Assembly: GCF_000142905.1 (NCBI RefSeq)
Contig: NW_013657642.1
Coordinates: forward strand, 3,688 to 67,687
DNA from: Thecamonas trahens ATCC 50062
Lineage: Eukaryota > Apusozoa > Apusomonadida > Apusomonadidae
Direction of reading: 5' to 3'
Length of the DNA: 64,000 bases
Below are positions 18,735 to 29,100 of this stretch, in pieces. The stretch's first letter is position 1. Every line of letters begins with the position of its first letter. The notes under the pieces are model-generated. The model made no database searches and was not told the origin of the DNA. It was given only the letters and a program-made list of their open reading frames with translations. The translations under genes were made by a program, and so were the position numbers.

Positions 18735-20081
18735 ATGGCAGGAGTCGCTCCGCCGTCGTCGTCGTCGGCCTCAGGCTCGGCCTCAGGCTCGTCCAACGGC
18801 CAGGCCGGAAGCATGGGTGAGGCCGGCCTCTCGGCCAGTCGTTACTACTTTTCCCTCGAGGACCCCAAGGAGAACTGGGAAGTGGGTGACAAGGTCGGTG
18901 CCGGCTCGTTTGCCTCGGTCTACAAGGTTCGCCACAAGGGGACCAAGGAGATCTGCGCCGCCAAGATCATCCGCCTCAACAACAAGATGCCCAACGAGTT
19001 TGCCATGGTCAAGGATGAGGTCGACATTCTCCGCGACGCCGCCCACCCCAACATGATCACTCTCTACGCCACTTACAAGCGGACAAACAAGGTGTGGATC
19101 ATCATGGAGTACTGCGGAGGCGGCTCCATCCAGTCGCTCTACCAGAAGCTCCGCCGCCCGATGACCGAAGACGAGATCAAGTTTATCCTCCGCGAGATGC
19201 TCGCTGGCCTCGCCCACATGCATGCCCATGGCATCATCCACCGCGACATCAAGGGCGGCAACGTCCTGCTCACCCACAAGGGTGAGGTCAAGCTCGCCGA
19301 CTTTGGCGTCTCGGCCCAGCTCTCCCACTCGCAGCAGCGCAAGTCCACCATCGTCGGCACTCCGTACTGGATGGCCCCCGAGGTTGTCTATGAGGGTGCC
19401 ACCTACGACGCCAAGGCTGACATCTGGTCGCTCGGCATCACCGCCCTCGAAATGGCCGAGATGGAGCCGCCCAACTCAAAGATGGATCCCAAGATGGCCA
19501 TGTACATGACCCCGTCCATGCCGGCCCCAACCTTCCGCAAGCCGGCCGCCTGGTCCTCGGCCTTCCGCGACTTTGTCCGCCTCACCCTGCAGAAGAATCC
19601 CGCGCGCCGCCCCTCCGCCGCCGCCCTCCTTGCCCATCCCTTCCTTGCTGACGCCTCCATCGCCCCACTCCGCGCTGCCATCACTCTTGTCCGCGCCCGC
19701 GCCAAGGACTCCAAGCGCGCCCGCGCTGCCGCCGCAAAGGCTGCCGCAAAGGCCGGTAAGGCTCCCGCCCAGCCGCACGCCATCCGCCGGCACGCCCCGC
19801 CGCATCCGCAGCACGTGCCGCGCCGCCACCGCGTCGCCGCAAAGGCCTCGCCCAACGCCGCCGGCCAGGCCAACCATCAAGCCGCCGTCCTCGCCCAGGC
19901 CAACCGCCCCATCCAGCCCATGCGCCATCGCATGCCTGCCATGCCTGCCATGGTGGCCTCGCCCGCCCGCCCCGCGCCCATGCCCGGCCTCGCCTCGCCG
20001 CGTCGCGCCGCCCAGAGCCCACGCCTTGGTGCCCACATGCGCTTCCTCCGCGCAAGCAACGAGAACCCGCCGCTCCGTTGA
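18735..20081 (+). CDS. STE20/GCK-type serine-threonine protein kinase
   Basis: 448 residues from the ATG at 18735; a TTG three codons upstream is not used. After a Ser/Gly-rich leader the kinase domain runs from about residue 40 to 305. It has a Gly loop GAGSFASVYK, a VAIK-type lysine in CAAKIIRL, catalytic HRD at 169-171 followed by IKGGN, DFG at 189-191, and GTPYWMAPEV, the STE20 signature. All catalytic residues are present. EYCGGGSIQSL in the hinge and ISLG-type WSLGITALEMAE fit the MST/GCK branch. The C-terminal 130 residues are rich in His, Pro, Ala and Arg and have no SARAH domain that I can see. Likely a signalling kinase upstream of MAP-kinase or Hippo-like pathways; substrate unknown. 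Confidence 0.92.
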   Translation: MAGVAPPSSSSASGSASGSSNGQAGSMGEAGLSASRYYFSLEDPKENWEVGDKVGAGSFASVYKVRHKGTKEICAAKIIRLNNKMPNEFAMVKDEVDILRDAAHPNMITLYATYKRTNKVWIIMEYCGGGSIQSLYQKLRRPMTEDEIKFILREMLAGLAHMHAHGIIHRDIKGGNVLLTHKGEVKLADFGVSAQLSHSQQRKSTIVGTPYWMAPEVVYEGATYDAKADIWSLGITALEMAEMEPPNSKMDPKMAMYMTPSMPAPTFRKPAAWSSAFRDFVRLTLQKNPARRPSAAALLAHPFLADASIAPLRAAITLVRARAKDSKRARAAAAKAAAKAGKAPAQPHAIRRHAPPHPQHVPRRHRVAAKASPNAAGQANHQAAVLAQANRPIQPMRHRMPAMPAMVASPARPAPMPGLASPRRAAQSPRLGAHMRFLRASNENPPLR

Positions 20082-20416
20082 TGCCACCTCCTCCACTCAC
20101 CCTCTCCACACACCCGGTGCGATCGGACCCAAGACAAGGCCAGGCCACTCGATCCGGCCATTGCTCGACACTTGAGCGCCAATGATGCGCAGTATGTACA
20201 ATCGATGTGAACACAGTGAACGCACCACAACCGCCGCCAACCAACAACCGTTCGCCGAATGACGGCCGGCGGCAGCAACCGCCACCGTCAGCAACAGTCA
20301 GCAGCTCACAGGGCGACAGCTCGCCAGCTCGCCAGCTCGCCAGCTCGCCAGCCGACAGTCGACAACTCGCAACCGGGACCAGGACCATCCACCCCACTCC
20401 CTGACGACAGTCGGAG
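20082..20416. other. intergenic, no gene seen
   Basis: 335 bases between the kinase stop and the succinyl-CoA ligase start. It contains a short direct repeat of CGCCAGCT-type words at about 20320-20355. No ORF with a domain, no RNA gene seen. Confidence 0.4.
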
Positions 20417-22142
20417 ATGCTCCGCAGCCTTGGTATTACAGCGACCCGTGTGGCCGCGTCGGGAGTCCTCGGCGCCGTCCGCCCGCCGTCATCGAGCCTG
20501 CTCTTTGCCGCTACCGCCGGCGCTGCAGCCCCGTCTCGCTCGCTCTCCATCCATGAGCACCTTTCACACCAGCTCCTGGTACGTCGTTCTTTGCCACCCT
20601 CTACCCTCTGCACACCCACGCCCACACCAATCCTACACACACCACCGCGCTCTCCTTGTCATCCTCTATCCAGCCATACAACTCTTGTCCTCCTCCTCTC
20701 CCTCCCCCAATCACTAGCCAAGCTTGGCTATCAACCCATCGCCCTCGCCCGACCAACGGGTCGCCAAACTCGGTCGCCCTTTTTCTTGCTTCACCACCAC
20801 CACCACCACCACCACCACCACCACCACCACCACCCCTTCCCCCCTTCCCCCCCCCCCTCCCTCCCACACACCCTTACACACTCACACCTCCAAACCCCCT
20901 CCCTTCAAACTCGTACTCGTCGTGTACTTGTAGCGCGAGGCCGGTGTCTCGGTTCCTCGTGGTGGCGTGGCCTTTACCCCCGACGAGGCCGTGGCGGTCG
21001 CTGACGAGCTCCCGGGCGATGATGTGGTGATCAAGGCGCAGGTCCTTGCCGGTGGTCGTGGTCTGGGTCTCTTTGAGAACGGACTCAAGGGCGGCGTGCA
21101 CATTGTGTTCAAGAACAAGCTCAAGGACATTGCCTCCAAGATGCTTGGTGGCATCCTCCACACCCAGCAGACCCCGCCCGGCGGCCTCCTCGTCAACCGG
21201 GTCATGCTCGCCGAGCGCCTGATGCTTGAGAAGGAGGTCTACTTTGCTGTCCTCATGGACCGTCAGTACCGCGGCCCGGTCATGGTGGCCTCGTCTGAGG
21301 GCGGTGTCGAAATCGAAAAGGTCGCCGCCGAGACGCCCGACCTCATCTTCAAGGAGCCGGTCGACATCCGCGAGGGCGTCAAGCGCGAGCAGGTCGAGTC
21401 GCTTGCGGCCAAGCTGGGCTTTGAGGGCGACGCCCTCACCCAGGCCGCCGACAACATGGAGCGCATCTACGAGATGTTCATTGCCAAGGACTGCACCATG
21501 GTGGAGATCAACCCGATGGCCAAGCTCACCGACGGCCGTGTCCTCGCCATGGATGCCAAGGTCAACTTTGACGACAACGCCTCCTTCCGCCAGGCCGATA
21601 TCTTTGGCCTCGAGGACAAGTCGCAGGTCGACCCGCGCGAGGTCGAGGCCACCAAGTACGACCTCAACTACATCGGCCTCGACGGCAACGTCGCCTGCCT
21701 CGTCAACGGCGCCGGCCTGGCCATGGCCACCATGGACCAGATCGCCCTCCACGGCGGCGAGCCAGCAAACTTCCTTGACGTCGGCGGCGGCGCCACTGCC
21801 GAGCAGATTGCCGCCGCCTTTAAGATCATCACCTCGGACAAGCAGGTCAAGGTCATCCTCGTCAACATCTTTGGCGGCATCATGCAGTGCAACGTCGTCG
21901 CAGAGGGCATCCTCCAGGGCGGCGAGGCTCTGCGCAACGAGGGCATCGAGCTCCCGCCCGTCGTCGTCCGCCTCCAGGGCACCAACCAGGAGGAGGGCGC
22001 CCGCCTGCTCAACGAGTCGGACCTCGGCCTCATCGCCATCAACGACCTCGACAAGGCCGCCTACAAGGCCGCCACCATCGCTCGCATCGCCGAGGAGGCC
22101 GAGCTCGAGGGCTTTAAGGCCAAGTTTACTCTCCAGCAGTAG
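20417..22142 (+). CDS. SUCLG2: succinyl-CoA ligase (NDP-forming) beta subunit, mitochondrial
   Basis: Exons 20417-20578 and 20934-22142 give 456 residues. Exon 1 encodes a presequence (MLRSLGITATRVAASGVLGAVRPPSSS, basic and Ser-rich) and the start of the mature protein at SLSIHEHLSHQLL. The ATP-grasp domain shows VIKAQVLAGGRGLGLF, GLKGGVHIV, the nucleotide/metal region IAKDCTMVEINPMAKL and DAKVNFDDNASFRQADIF. The CoA-ligase half has KYDLNYIGLDGNVACLVNGA, GLAMATMD, PANFLDVGGG and VNIFGGIMQCN. This is the substrate-level phosphorylation step of the TCA cycle, together with an alpha subunit encoded elsewhere. Similarity by eye is to both SUCLG2 and SUCLA2; ADP or GDP specificity cannot be read here. 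Confidence 0.95.
20579..20933 (+). other. intron with CAC microsatellite, succinyl-CoA ligase gene
   Basis: 355 nt, donor GTACGT, acceptor TACTTGTAG, phase 0. It separates the presequence from the ATP-grasp domain. It contains a perfect CAC/ACC repeat at about 20792-20834 and C runs. Confidence 0.9.
20792..20834 (+). repeat. (CAC)n microsatellite
   Basis: About 14 uninterrupted CAC units inside the succinyl-CoA ligase intron. Confidence 0.95.
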
Positions 22143-22179
22143 AGAGCGTCTGTAAACGCGCATTCCCCGCAGCCACCAC

Positions 22180-23367
22180 TCAGCCCAACGTGCCCGGCTC
22201 GCCCTCACCCTCCTCGCCCTCGCCCTCGCCACCAGGCGCCGACGACGACGGCGGTGCCCGATTGCCACCGGCCCCGCGCTTGAACGGCGTGTTGAACACG
22301 TCGTACATCGTCGTCACCTTGCGTGCCCCGAGGCCCGGTACCACAGCCAGCTCCTCGAGCGACGCAGTGAGCATGTTGGCCACAGAGCCAAACGCAGTCG
22401 CCAGCGTCGCCGCATCCGTCTTGTTCACCCCGCGGACGGCCGTGAGCGTGTCTGTCAGTCGTGAAAAGTAGTCTTGCTCCGTCCGCGACTGGATGGCTTC
22501 GGGCCCTTTGTTCTCGTACGCTTTGAGTGTCTCCAGATACCGTGCCGCCTCGGTCATCGACCACGCGAGCACAAGCGTCAGCTCTGACGCCAGGCAGATC
22601 GACGCCAGCTGCGTCAGTGCCTCGGCATTGCCCTCAATGTCGACGAGGCAGAGCAGGACACGGACCCGGTACTCGCGCCCGAGCTCGATGATCCGCGTCC
22701 CGAGATACTCGGGGTGCAAGTTGTGGTACTTGAGCGAGAGAAAGAGAGCGCAGGTAAAGGCGCCTAGCCGAAAGTCGGGCACAATCGAGCCGTACTCCCA
22801 CGGCACACGCCGGATAAACTTGAGCAGCGGATTCCCGCGCTGTCGTCCAGACACCACAATGCACCGAGAACTCGACGCCGAGCTCACAATCGACTCGGGC
22901 CGCGCCATCGCTGCCTCAGCGGCAGCATCCGACCTTGGCCCAGGCACGTTCGTGCCCACGCTTGCGCTTGCAGACTGCGATCGCACAGGCAGTGGCGCAG
23001 GCGCCTGATAGTGCCGCGAGTTCTGGAACGAGCCAAACTTCTCCCCCAGCAGCGGCGCTGCCCGTATCATCGCTGCCGCGCTGCGGCTCGTCGACGCCGA
23101 TGACGCCGTCGATGCCGTCGATGCTGTTGATGTCGTCGATGCCGTCGATGTCGCTGATCTCGCTGACGCAATTGATGCCGTCTGCACCACATCCATATTG
23201 TTGCCCATCCCCGCCCCCGCCCCCGCCCTGCTGCTCTCCACTAGCACTGTCCCGCTCCGTGTCGTCAGCCTCGTTGCTGCCGCAGCCACCTGCGCACGAG
23301 CCACCGGATCGTCCTCAAACGCCGACGCTGGCAGGTCGAGGAACAATGGCGGGGGATCTCCCGACAT
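22180..23367 (-). CDS. ERCC1: ERCC1/Rad10 DNA repair endonuclease subunit
   Basis: 395 residues from the ATG at 23367 (MSGDPPPLFLDLPASAF). The N-terminal 180 residues are disordered, with a Ser/Thr/Ala tract (ATSTASTTSTASTAST). The conserved core begins at GNPLLKFIRRVPWEYG and continues with IVPDFRLGAFTCALFLSLKYH, LHPEYLGTRIIELGREY, VRVLLCLVD and LTLVLAWSMTEAARYLET, the inactive nuclease-like central domain that binds XPA and DNA. A tandem helix-hairpin-helix domain follows (LTAVRGVNKTDAATLATAFG, then LAVVPGLGARKVTTMYDVF), used to pair with XPF. The tail is acidic/Gly-rich. Acts with XPF in nucleotide excision and crosslink repair in the nucleus. Convergent with succinyl-CoA ligase, 37 nt apart. 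Confidence 0.95.
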   Translation of the reverse strand: MSGDPPPLFLDLPASAFEDDPVARAQVAAAATRLTTRSGTVLVESSRAGAGAGMGNNMDVVQTASIASARSATSTASTTSTASTASTASSASTSRSAAAMIRAAPLLGEKFGSFQNSRHYQAPAPLPVRSQSASASVGTNVPGPRSDAAAEAAMARPESIVSSASSSRCIVVSGRQRGNPLLKFIRRVPWEYGSIVPDFRLGAFTCALFLSLKYHNLHPEYLGTRIIELGREYRVRVLLCLVDIEGNAEALTQLASICLASELTLVLAWSMTEAARYLETLKAYENKGPEAIQSRTEQDYFSRLTDTLTAVRGVNKTDAATLATAFGSVANMLTASLEELAVVPGLGARKVTTMYDVFNTPFKRGAGGNRAPPSSSAPGGEGEGEEGEGEPGTLG

Positions 23368-23934
23368 TTCGAGGACAAAGAAGATGGAGAGGAGTGTGGC
23401 GGTATACTGTCTGTCTGGAGGGGTAGGGGGGAGGAGGGGGGGGGGGGGGGGGAGCGGCGAGGGACGGATCAGATCCGAACTCATCTGTGTGGTGATCAAG
23501 GTGGCTGGAGGGATGGTGAAAGACGGATCTAGAAGGCCATGGACATGGGCGAGTGGTAGAATGCGTGGATCAGATAGAGGGGTTATGAGTGGTGCATCGC
23601 TTGTGTGGCAAAGTGGGACAAGCTGTCGCCCTCTTCTTCCTCTCGCCACAGCCGCAATCAGAGAGATCCATTGCCCCTCATCCTCATCGCCCCTTCTCCC
23701 CACACACACAGAGAGAGAGACACAGACACACACACACACACACACAGAGACACACACAATCCCCATTCCCCATCCTCTCCCTCTCCCTCTCTCCATCACA
23801 CCTCCCGATCTCCCGATCTCCCGATCTCCCAGCCCCCCTCCCCCTCCCACCGCCCTCGTCTCCTCTGCTACCACCACCACCACCTCACCACACACCACAC
23901 GCCGCACACCACACACACCGAATACACTACCCCA
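23368..23934. promoter_or_regulatory. divergent promoter region, ERCC1 / SMP protein, with simple repeats
   Basis: 567 bases between diverging starts. It holds a long G run (about 23430-23455), a CA/GA-rich microsatellite (23701-23758), CT-rich DNA, and three to four copies of a CCCGATCTC unit near 23804-23832. No gene seen. Confidence 0.45.
23701..23758 (+). repeat. (CA)n/(GA)n microsatellite
   Basis: Alternating CA with GA interruptions, just upstream of the SMP protein gene. Confidence 0.9.
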
Positions 23935-25875
23935 ATGCTCGTCCTTGCCATCCTCGGTACATCCATAGCTTACGTCGCTGGCTTGGTGGGCGTTCACTGG
24001 TCTGCTGCCATCCTCTGGGTGGTCCTTGTCGCTGTCTTTGTCGCCTACGCCCAAGCCGAGCGACGTGAGGCCGCCGCCACTGCCGCCGCAGCTGCATCCA
24101 CCGCATCTGCAAGAGCATCAGGCCCATCACCATCGGCACCATCATCATCATCATCGTCGTCGTCGTCGATATCGACACCAGCAGCAGATCTGGGCTTCCT
24201 CAACGCTACGCTGCAGCAGTGGTGGCGAGTATACATTGCGCAGAGGCATGTCGAGGCCTGGATACAAGAGACGGTCGAGGCCATGCTCAACCAAGCCAAG
24301 CCGGGCTACATCCGATCCTTCACTGTCACCAGTCTCACCTTTGGTGCGACAGCGCCTGTTCTCTCAAACGTGGTCTTTGTTGACGAGGCAAAGGACGGTG
24401 ACGATGGTGTCCGTCGTCTTGTCTACGATGCCGATGCCAAGTACTACGGCGGCGCAAAGCTCGCCATCCAGGCCATCATGGTCTCTGCAGGCAAGGTCTC
24501 CATCAAGCTGCCCATCGAGATCTCGCGGCTAGCCATGATGGGCCGGCTGCGCATCACGCTGACCCTCAATCCGGTCCCGCCGGGCACCATCCCGCTCGAC
24601 TACCCGGGCTACTCGGAGGCCACCGCCCCGCCGTACTGGTACTACGAGGGCTACTTTGTCTCGGCCTCGTTCGGCTTTCTAACGCCACCCTCGCTCTCCA
24701 TCTCCATCAAGTTTCTCAAGCTGGTCAACCTCGCAGAGGTTCCGGGCCTCTCCAAGTGGCTCAAGACCATCCTCACCGACGCCATCGTCTCGTCCTACGT
24801 TCTGCCCAACGAGTACTTTATGGACTTTGTCGAGTGGTACGGCATCCCCAAGCCGACTGACGGCTCTGCCGATGCTGATGCCGATGCTGATGCCGATGCC
24901 GATGCCGATGCTGACCTGCGCTCTCAGCCTGCGCCAATGGCGACTGACGTCAACGCCTCGGGTGGCGCAGCCTCGGAGCTTCCGGCCTCTGGAGCCCCGG
25001 TCGCGGTGGCGGCGGCAGCAGCCGCGGCAGCGGTTGCCGGCACAGCTGCTGCTGCCGCCGCTGCCTCGTCGGCGTCGGCGGCACCGGCTACCAAGCCCCT
25101 GCCGCGCTCGTCGCTCACTCAAGCGCTTGATCTCGACTTGCTTGTGGTGCCGCAAACAGAGAGCGGACACGCTGCGCCGGCGACGCCGCCCAGGACGGGC
25201 TCTGTCAGCAACGAGTCGGCGCCCGGCAGCGACAGCATGGCCACATCGCCGTGCGCCGATGCTCACGTCGGCATTCCGATTCCGGGCGCTGACGCCGAGT
25301 CAGACGACCTGAGCGCCGCCTCGTCGACCTCGCCGCATCGCCAGCGGCTCTCGACCAAGCTGCGGTCCAAGGCGCGGTCGACGGGCAAGTTTTTCAAGTC
25401 GATCATGACCCGCAAGCACGACGACGAGTCCGCTGATGCGTCGTCGTCCTACGCCGCCGACGAGCCGAGCGCCGAGTCGAGCCAGGTAGAGACCGACTTT
25501 GAGCGGCGCCTAGCCGCCATCCGTGCCGAGGTCGACGACGTCGACGCCACCGAGTTTGCCGCCCTCTCCCAGTGTTTCCGGCTCGCCGAGATGGCCTCGC
25601 CCAAGGCGACTAACTATGCGCAGACAAGAGCCGAGCTGCAGCAGACGATGGAAGACCACGCGTCTGCCCTCGAGCGCCGGCTCCGCGACGTTGATGCCGA
25701 GCTCGAGCAGCTCACCCGCGAGTTCAAGCGCCAGTCCACCTTTAAGCGCATGACCTCGCGCGATGAGGCCACCGAGCTCAAGCGGCTCCGCAACCGAGCT
25801 GCCCAGCTCCGCCGCTCCACCCGCGAGTTCTTCGAGTCCAAGTTTGCCACTTGGATCTCGTCGTCAAGCTCTTGA
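23935..25875 (+). CDS. SMP-domain lipid-transfer protein, ER-anchored, no C2 domain seen
   Basis: 646 residues from the ATG at 23935. The N-terminus carries two adjacent hydrophobic stretches (LVLAILGTSIAYVAGLVGVH and AAILWVVLVAVFVAYA), probably a membrane hairpin as in extended synaptotagmins. After an Ala/Ser spacer, the SMP (TULIP-fold) domain spans about residues 85-310. It shows LGFLNATLQQWWRVYI, IQETVEAMLNQAKPGYIRSF, VTSLTFGATAPVLSNV, LAIQAIMVSAGKVSIKLP and LPNEYFMDFVEWYGIP. SMP domains move phospholipids at ER contact sites. The C-terminal half contains a (DA)n tract, Ala/Ser linkers and a final coiled coil (about 555-640), but no C2 or PH domain I can recognise. Closest in layout to TEX2/Nvj2-type or E-Syt-like proteins; exact orthology is uncertain. 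Confidence 0.8.
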   Translation: MLVLAILGTSIAYVAGLVGVHWSAAILWVVLVAVFVAYAQAERREAAATAAAAASTASARASGPSPSAPSSSSSSSSSISTPAADLGFLNATLQQWWRVYIAQRHVEAWIQETVEAMLNQAKPGYIRSFTVTSLTFGATAPVLSNVVFVDEAKDGDDGVRRLVYDADAKYYGGAKLAIQAIMVSAGKVSIKLPIEISRLAMMGRLRITLTLNPVPPGTIPLDYPGYSEATAPPYWYYEGYFVSASFGFLTPPSLSISIKFLKLVNLAEVPGLSKWLKTILTDAIVSSYVLPNEYFMDFVEWYGIPKPTDGSADADADADADADADADLRSQPAPMATDVNASGGAASELPASGAPVAVAAAAAAAAVAGTAAAAAAASSASAAPATKPLPRSSLTQALDLDLLVVPQTESGHAAPATPPRTGSVSNESAPGSDSMATSPCADAHVGIPIPGADAESDDLSAASSTSPHRQRLSTKLRSKARSTGKFFKSIMTRKHDDESADASSSYAADEPSAESSQVETDFERRLAAIRAEVDDVDATEFAALSQCFRLAEMASPKATNYAQTRAELQQTMEDHASALERRLRDVDAELEQLTREFKRQSTFKRMTSRDEATELKRLRNRAAQLRRSTREFFESKFATWISSSSS

Positions 25876-26114
25876 CCACCAACTCGCGACCAAAATAATA
25901 CACGCCCAACCGCCAACCATCATGCAATCCACGTGGCAACTCGCTGCCGGCGCCCACGCCACCGCCGGGACGGCACCACGGGCCATTGTTCGATGGCTGA
26001 CAATCATCGAACATTGAACATTGAACAACGAACGTAAGCGAGCGTCAGTGACGGCAGCCAAGGACGACCACCCGTCTGCTGCTGCGAGGAGGGCAGAGGA
26101 GGGCAGAGGAAGAG

Positions 26115-29100
26115 ATGCAGAACATAGGAAAGGGCTGGGCTGCAAGCGCCAAGGCTCAACTGACGTCACTTCCTTCGGCACACCCGCTGGTGGTCCTCTC
26201 GGCTTTGGCTCTCACCGTCGGCACTCTGGGGCGGACCCTCATCTACCGCCGCTACGTCCTGCCGTCGCTCAAGGATGCGACCCATGTCGGTCTCACTGTC
26301 GCCGTTCCGGGTGATGATCCGCCTGCGTCACCAGACGGTCGTGCTCGTCGCGCCCGTCGCCGGGCAGACTCGGGCACGTCGGCGTCGCCGCTGGCGAGTG
26401 CCGCCGCCATCAGACCCTCGATCTCCTTCTCGCTCGATGATCCTGAGGTCTCCGACGCAGAGGGTGTGGCCGATGAGGAGGCTGTGGCGCTGGTCCTCGA
26501 CGAGTTAGTGGCCCAGCGGCGGGAAATCGGGTTTGATGACGTCTCGCCCACGCCGGGGCCGTGGTACACGCCCGGCCCGGTCGGCGTCGGCGACGAGTGG
26601 ATCTTGCCCGAGGGCATGGACCGCGAGCAGGCCGCCGGCCTTGGCCTCTCCGCCATTCGCTCGCTCTCGTCGTCGGCAATTGCCCACGATGCGCTCGGGT
26701 GCACGGTTGCCGGCCGGCAAGACGCCCTGGCCGCCATCCGCGCCGAGAACATGGGCCCGCTCGCCGCACTGCTGGCGTCGGACCCACTCCTCGCCGCGCT
26801 TGCACCCGAAGAGCTGAGCGCCCTGGTCGCCGCCGGTACGTTTGAGACCTTTGAGCCTGGTGAGAGCGTGTGGTCTATCGGCGATCCCGACGAAGACCTC
26901 TGCCTCATGCTCTCGGGCTCGATCGTCATCAGCTCGGGCGGCGAGCTGCTCCGGACAGCATCGGCCGGGGAGATCATCACGTCGATCATGTCGGTGCTGG
27001 AGGCTCTTGCCGGCGTGCCCTCGGTCTTCAAGACCATCACCGCCCGTGCCGACGCCACCGACGGCGCGTCGCTCCTCCGCATTCCGGCAGCAGCCTTTCG
27101 CGCCGTCACCGAGTCGAACGCCTCGGTCCTCCCGCAGCTGCTCGAGGTCATCCTGCTCAAGCTCTCCAAGGTCACCTTCCTCACCATGTACGCCTACCTC
27201 GGGCTCACCACCGAGCTTGTCGCGCCGCAGCTGCCCGGCGAGTCGGGCCCGGAGACAAAGGCTGAGTTTGGCGACGAGTCGGTCGCTGATGCACCGGGCG
27301 ACAGCCGCGACGACAACGACGACGACCAGTCTGTGGCGTCGTCGGCGGCGTCGTCCGAGGCCGCGCTGATCTTTGACGACGTGGCTGTGCAGCTGGCCGA
27401 AGCCTTGGGCATCGCGCCAGACTCGGAGGCGGCTCGTGACCTCAAGCGAAACCTGGTGCTCAAGCAGGCAGGGCCGGGCAAGGTCGTCCTCAAGCGCGGT
27501 TCTAACGAGACCGAGCTCTGCCTCATTGTCTCCGGCTCGCTGACGGTGTGCATGGTCTCGCTCGAGGGCGCGCACGTCGAGCTGTACTCGGCCGAGCGCG
27601 GCGAGCTGTGCGGGCAGCTTGCGGTGCTGACACGCGAGCCGTCGCTTGTGCACGCGTACACCCGCGACGGGTGCGTTGTGGCCATGGTCTCGCGCTCGCT
27701 CTTCTGGTCGCTTGTCGATACTGCGCCGACGGTGCTGCAGCACCTGGCGGTCGACGTTCTCCGCCGGCTCTCGCCGCTAGTCCGCTGTCTCGACTTTGCG
27801 CTCGACTGGATTCACGTCCGGTCGGGGCAGTGGCTCTACACCCACGGCGAGCCTGCCGATGCCATTTACATTGTGCTCTCGGGCCGGATGCGATCGGTGC
27901 CTGCTGGCGAAGAGGCGACACGCGACGCGGTGGCCATGGAGCATGGCCGCGGTGAGTCACTCGGCGAGCTGGAGATGCTTGCCGGCGTGAAACGGACCAA
28001 GGCAGCAATGGCCATCCGTGACGCGCAGCTGGTCCGAATCCGCAAAGAGACCTTTGCCTTTATCTGTGCGCGGTTTCCGGTGCTAGCACTGCGGTTTGCG
28101 GGGCGGATGTCGCGGCTGGCGCTGGCGGCGGTTGACGACGACGCCGCGCCCGAGCCGCTGGCGGCAGCGCCGACGCCGGGCAAGCCACTGGGCGCCCATG
28201 CCCTGCCGCGCCCGGACCAGGCCAACGTGGTGGGGAGGACGAACTCGGTGAAGACCATCGCCGTTGTGCCGCTTGACCACGGTGTGGCCGGCCCCGAGTT
28301 TGTGGCCAACTTTGCGTCTGAGCTCGAGCGGGTTCTTGTCCGCTGCGGCCATGCACCGACCAACGGCAAGGGCGTGGCAGTCCTTGACGCCGCGAGCGTC
28401 TCGAGCCTGGGCACGGTGGCGCGGATGGCGTCGCCGCACGCGCGGGAGGTTGCACTGATGGACGCGCTCTCGCGGCTGGAGGACGCACATGAGTTTGTGC
28501 TCTACCGCACGTCGGTCGTCGGCTCGCGGACCGAGCCTTCTGAGCAGGAGTGGCTCCTCCGAGCCTTCCGGCAGGCCGACGTGGTGCTCTTTGTTGGCTC
28601 GACCGGCCCGACGCAGATCCGGTTTGCGGAGCGGATGTTTGAGGAGCTTGCGCTCTCGTCGCGGTCCGAGCTTGTGCTCATCCACCCGCCGGCGACGGTG
28701 CTGCCGCGCGGGACCCGCGAGTGGCTCGACGCCCGGCCGTGGATCGACGCCCATCACCACTGCCGCAAGGGCAACGGCGTGCACATGGGCCGGCTGGCAC
28801 GGCGGGTGACCGGCACCGCGCTCGGCCTTGTCCTCGGTGGCGGTGGCGCCAAGGGCCTCTCGCACCTCGGCATGCTCAAGGAGCTGGAGACACGCGGCTC
28901 GGTTGTGGATGTGCTCGGCGGGACATCCATCGGCGCATGCATCGGTGCGCTGTATGCTCAGGAGGAGTCGGCTGCGGCGGCGCTGCGGCGGCTGGAGCCG
29001 TTCAACGCGCACATGGCGTCCAAGTGGCGCAAGCTCTTTGACCTCACGTACCCCGCCACGGCCATCTTTACTGGGCGGGCCTTCAACCGCGGCCTCATTG

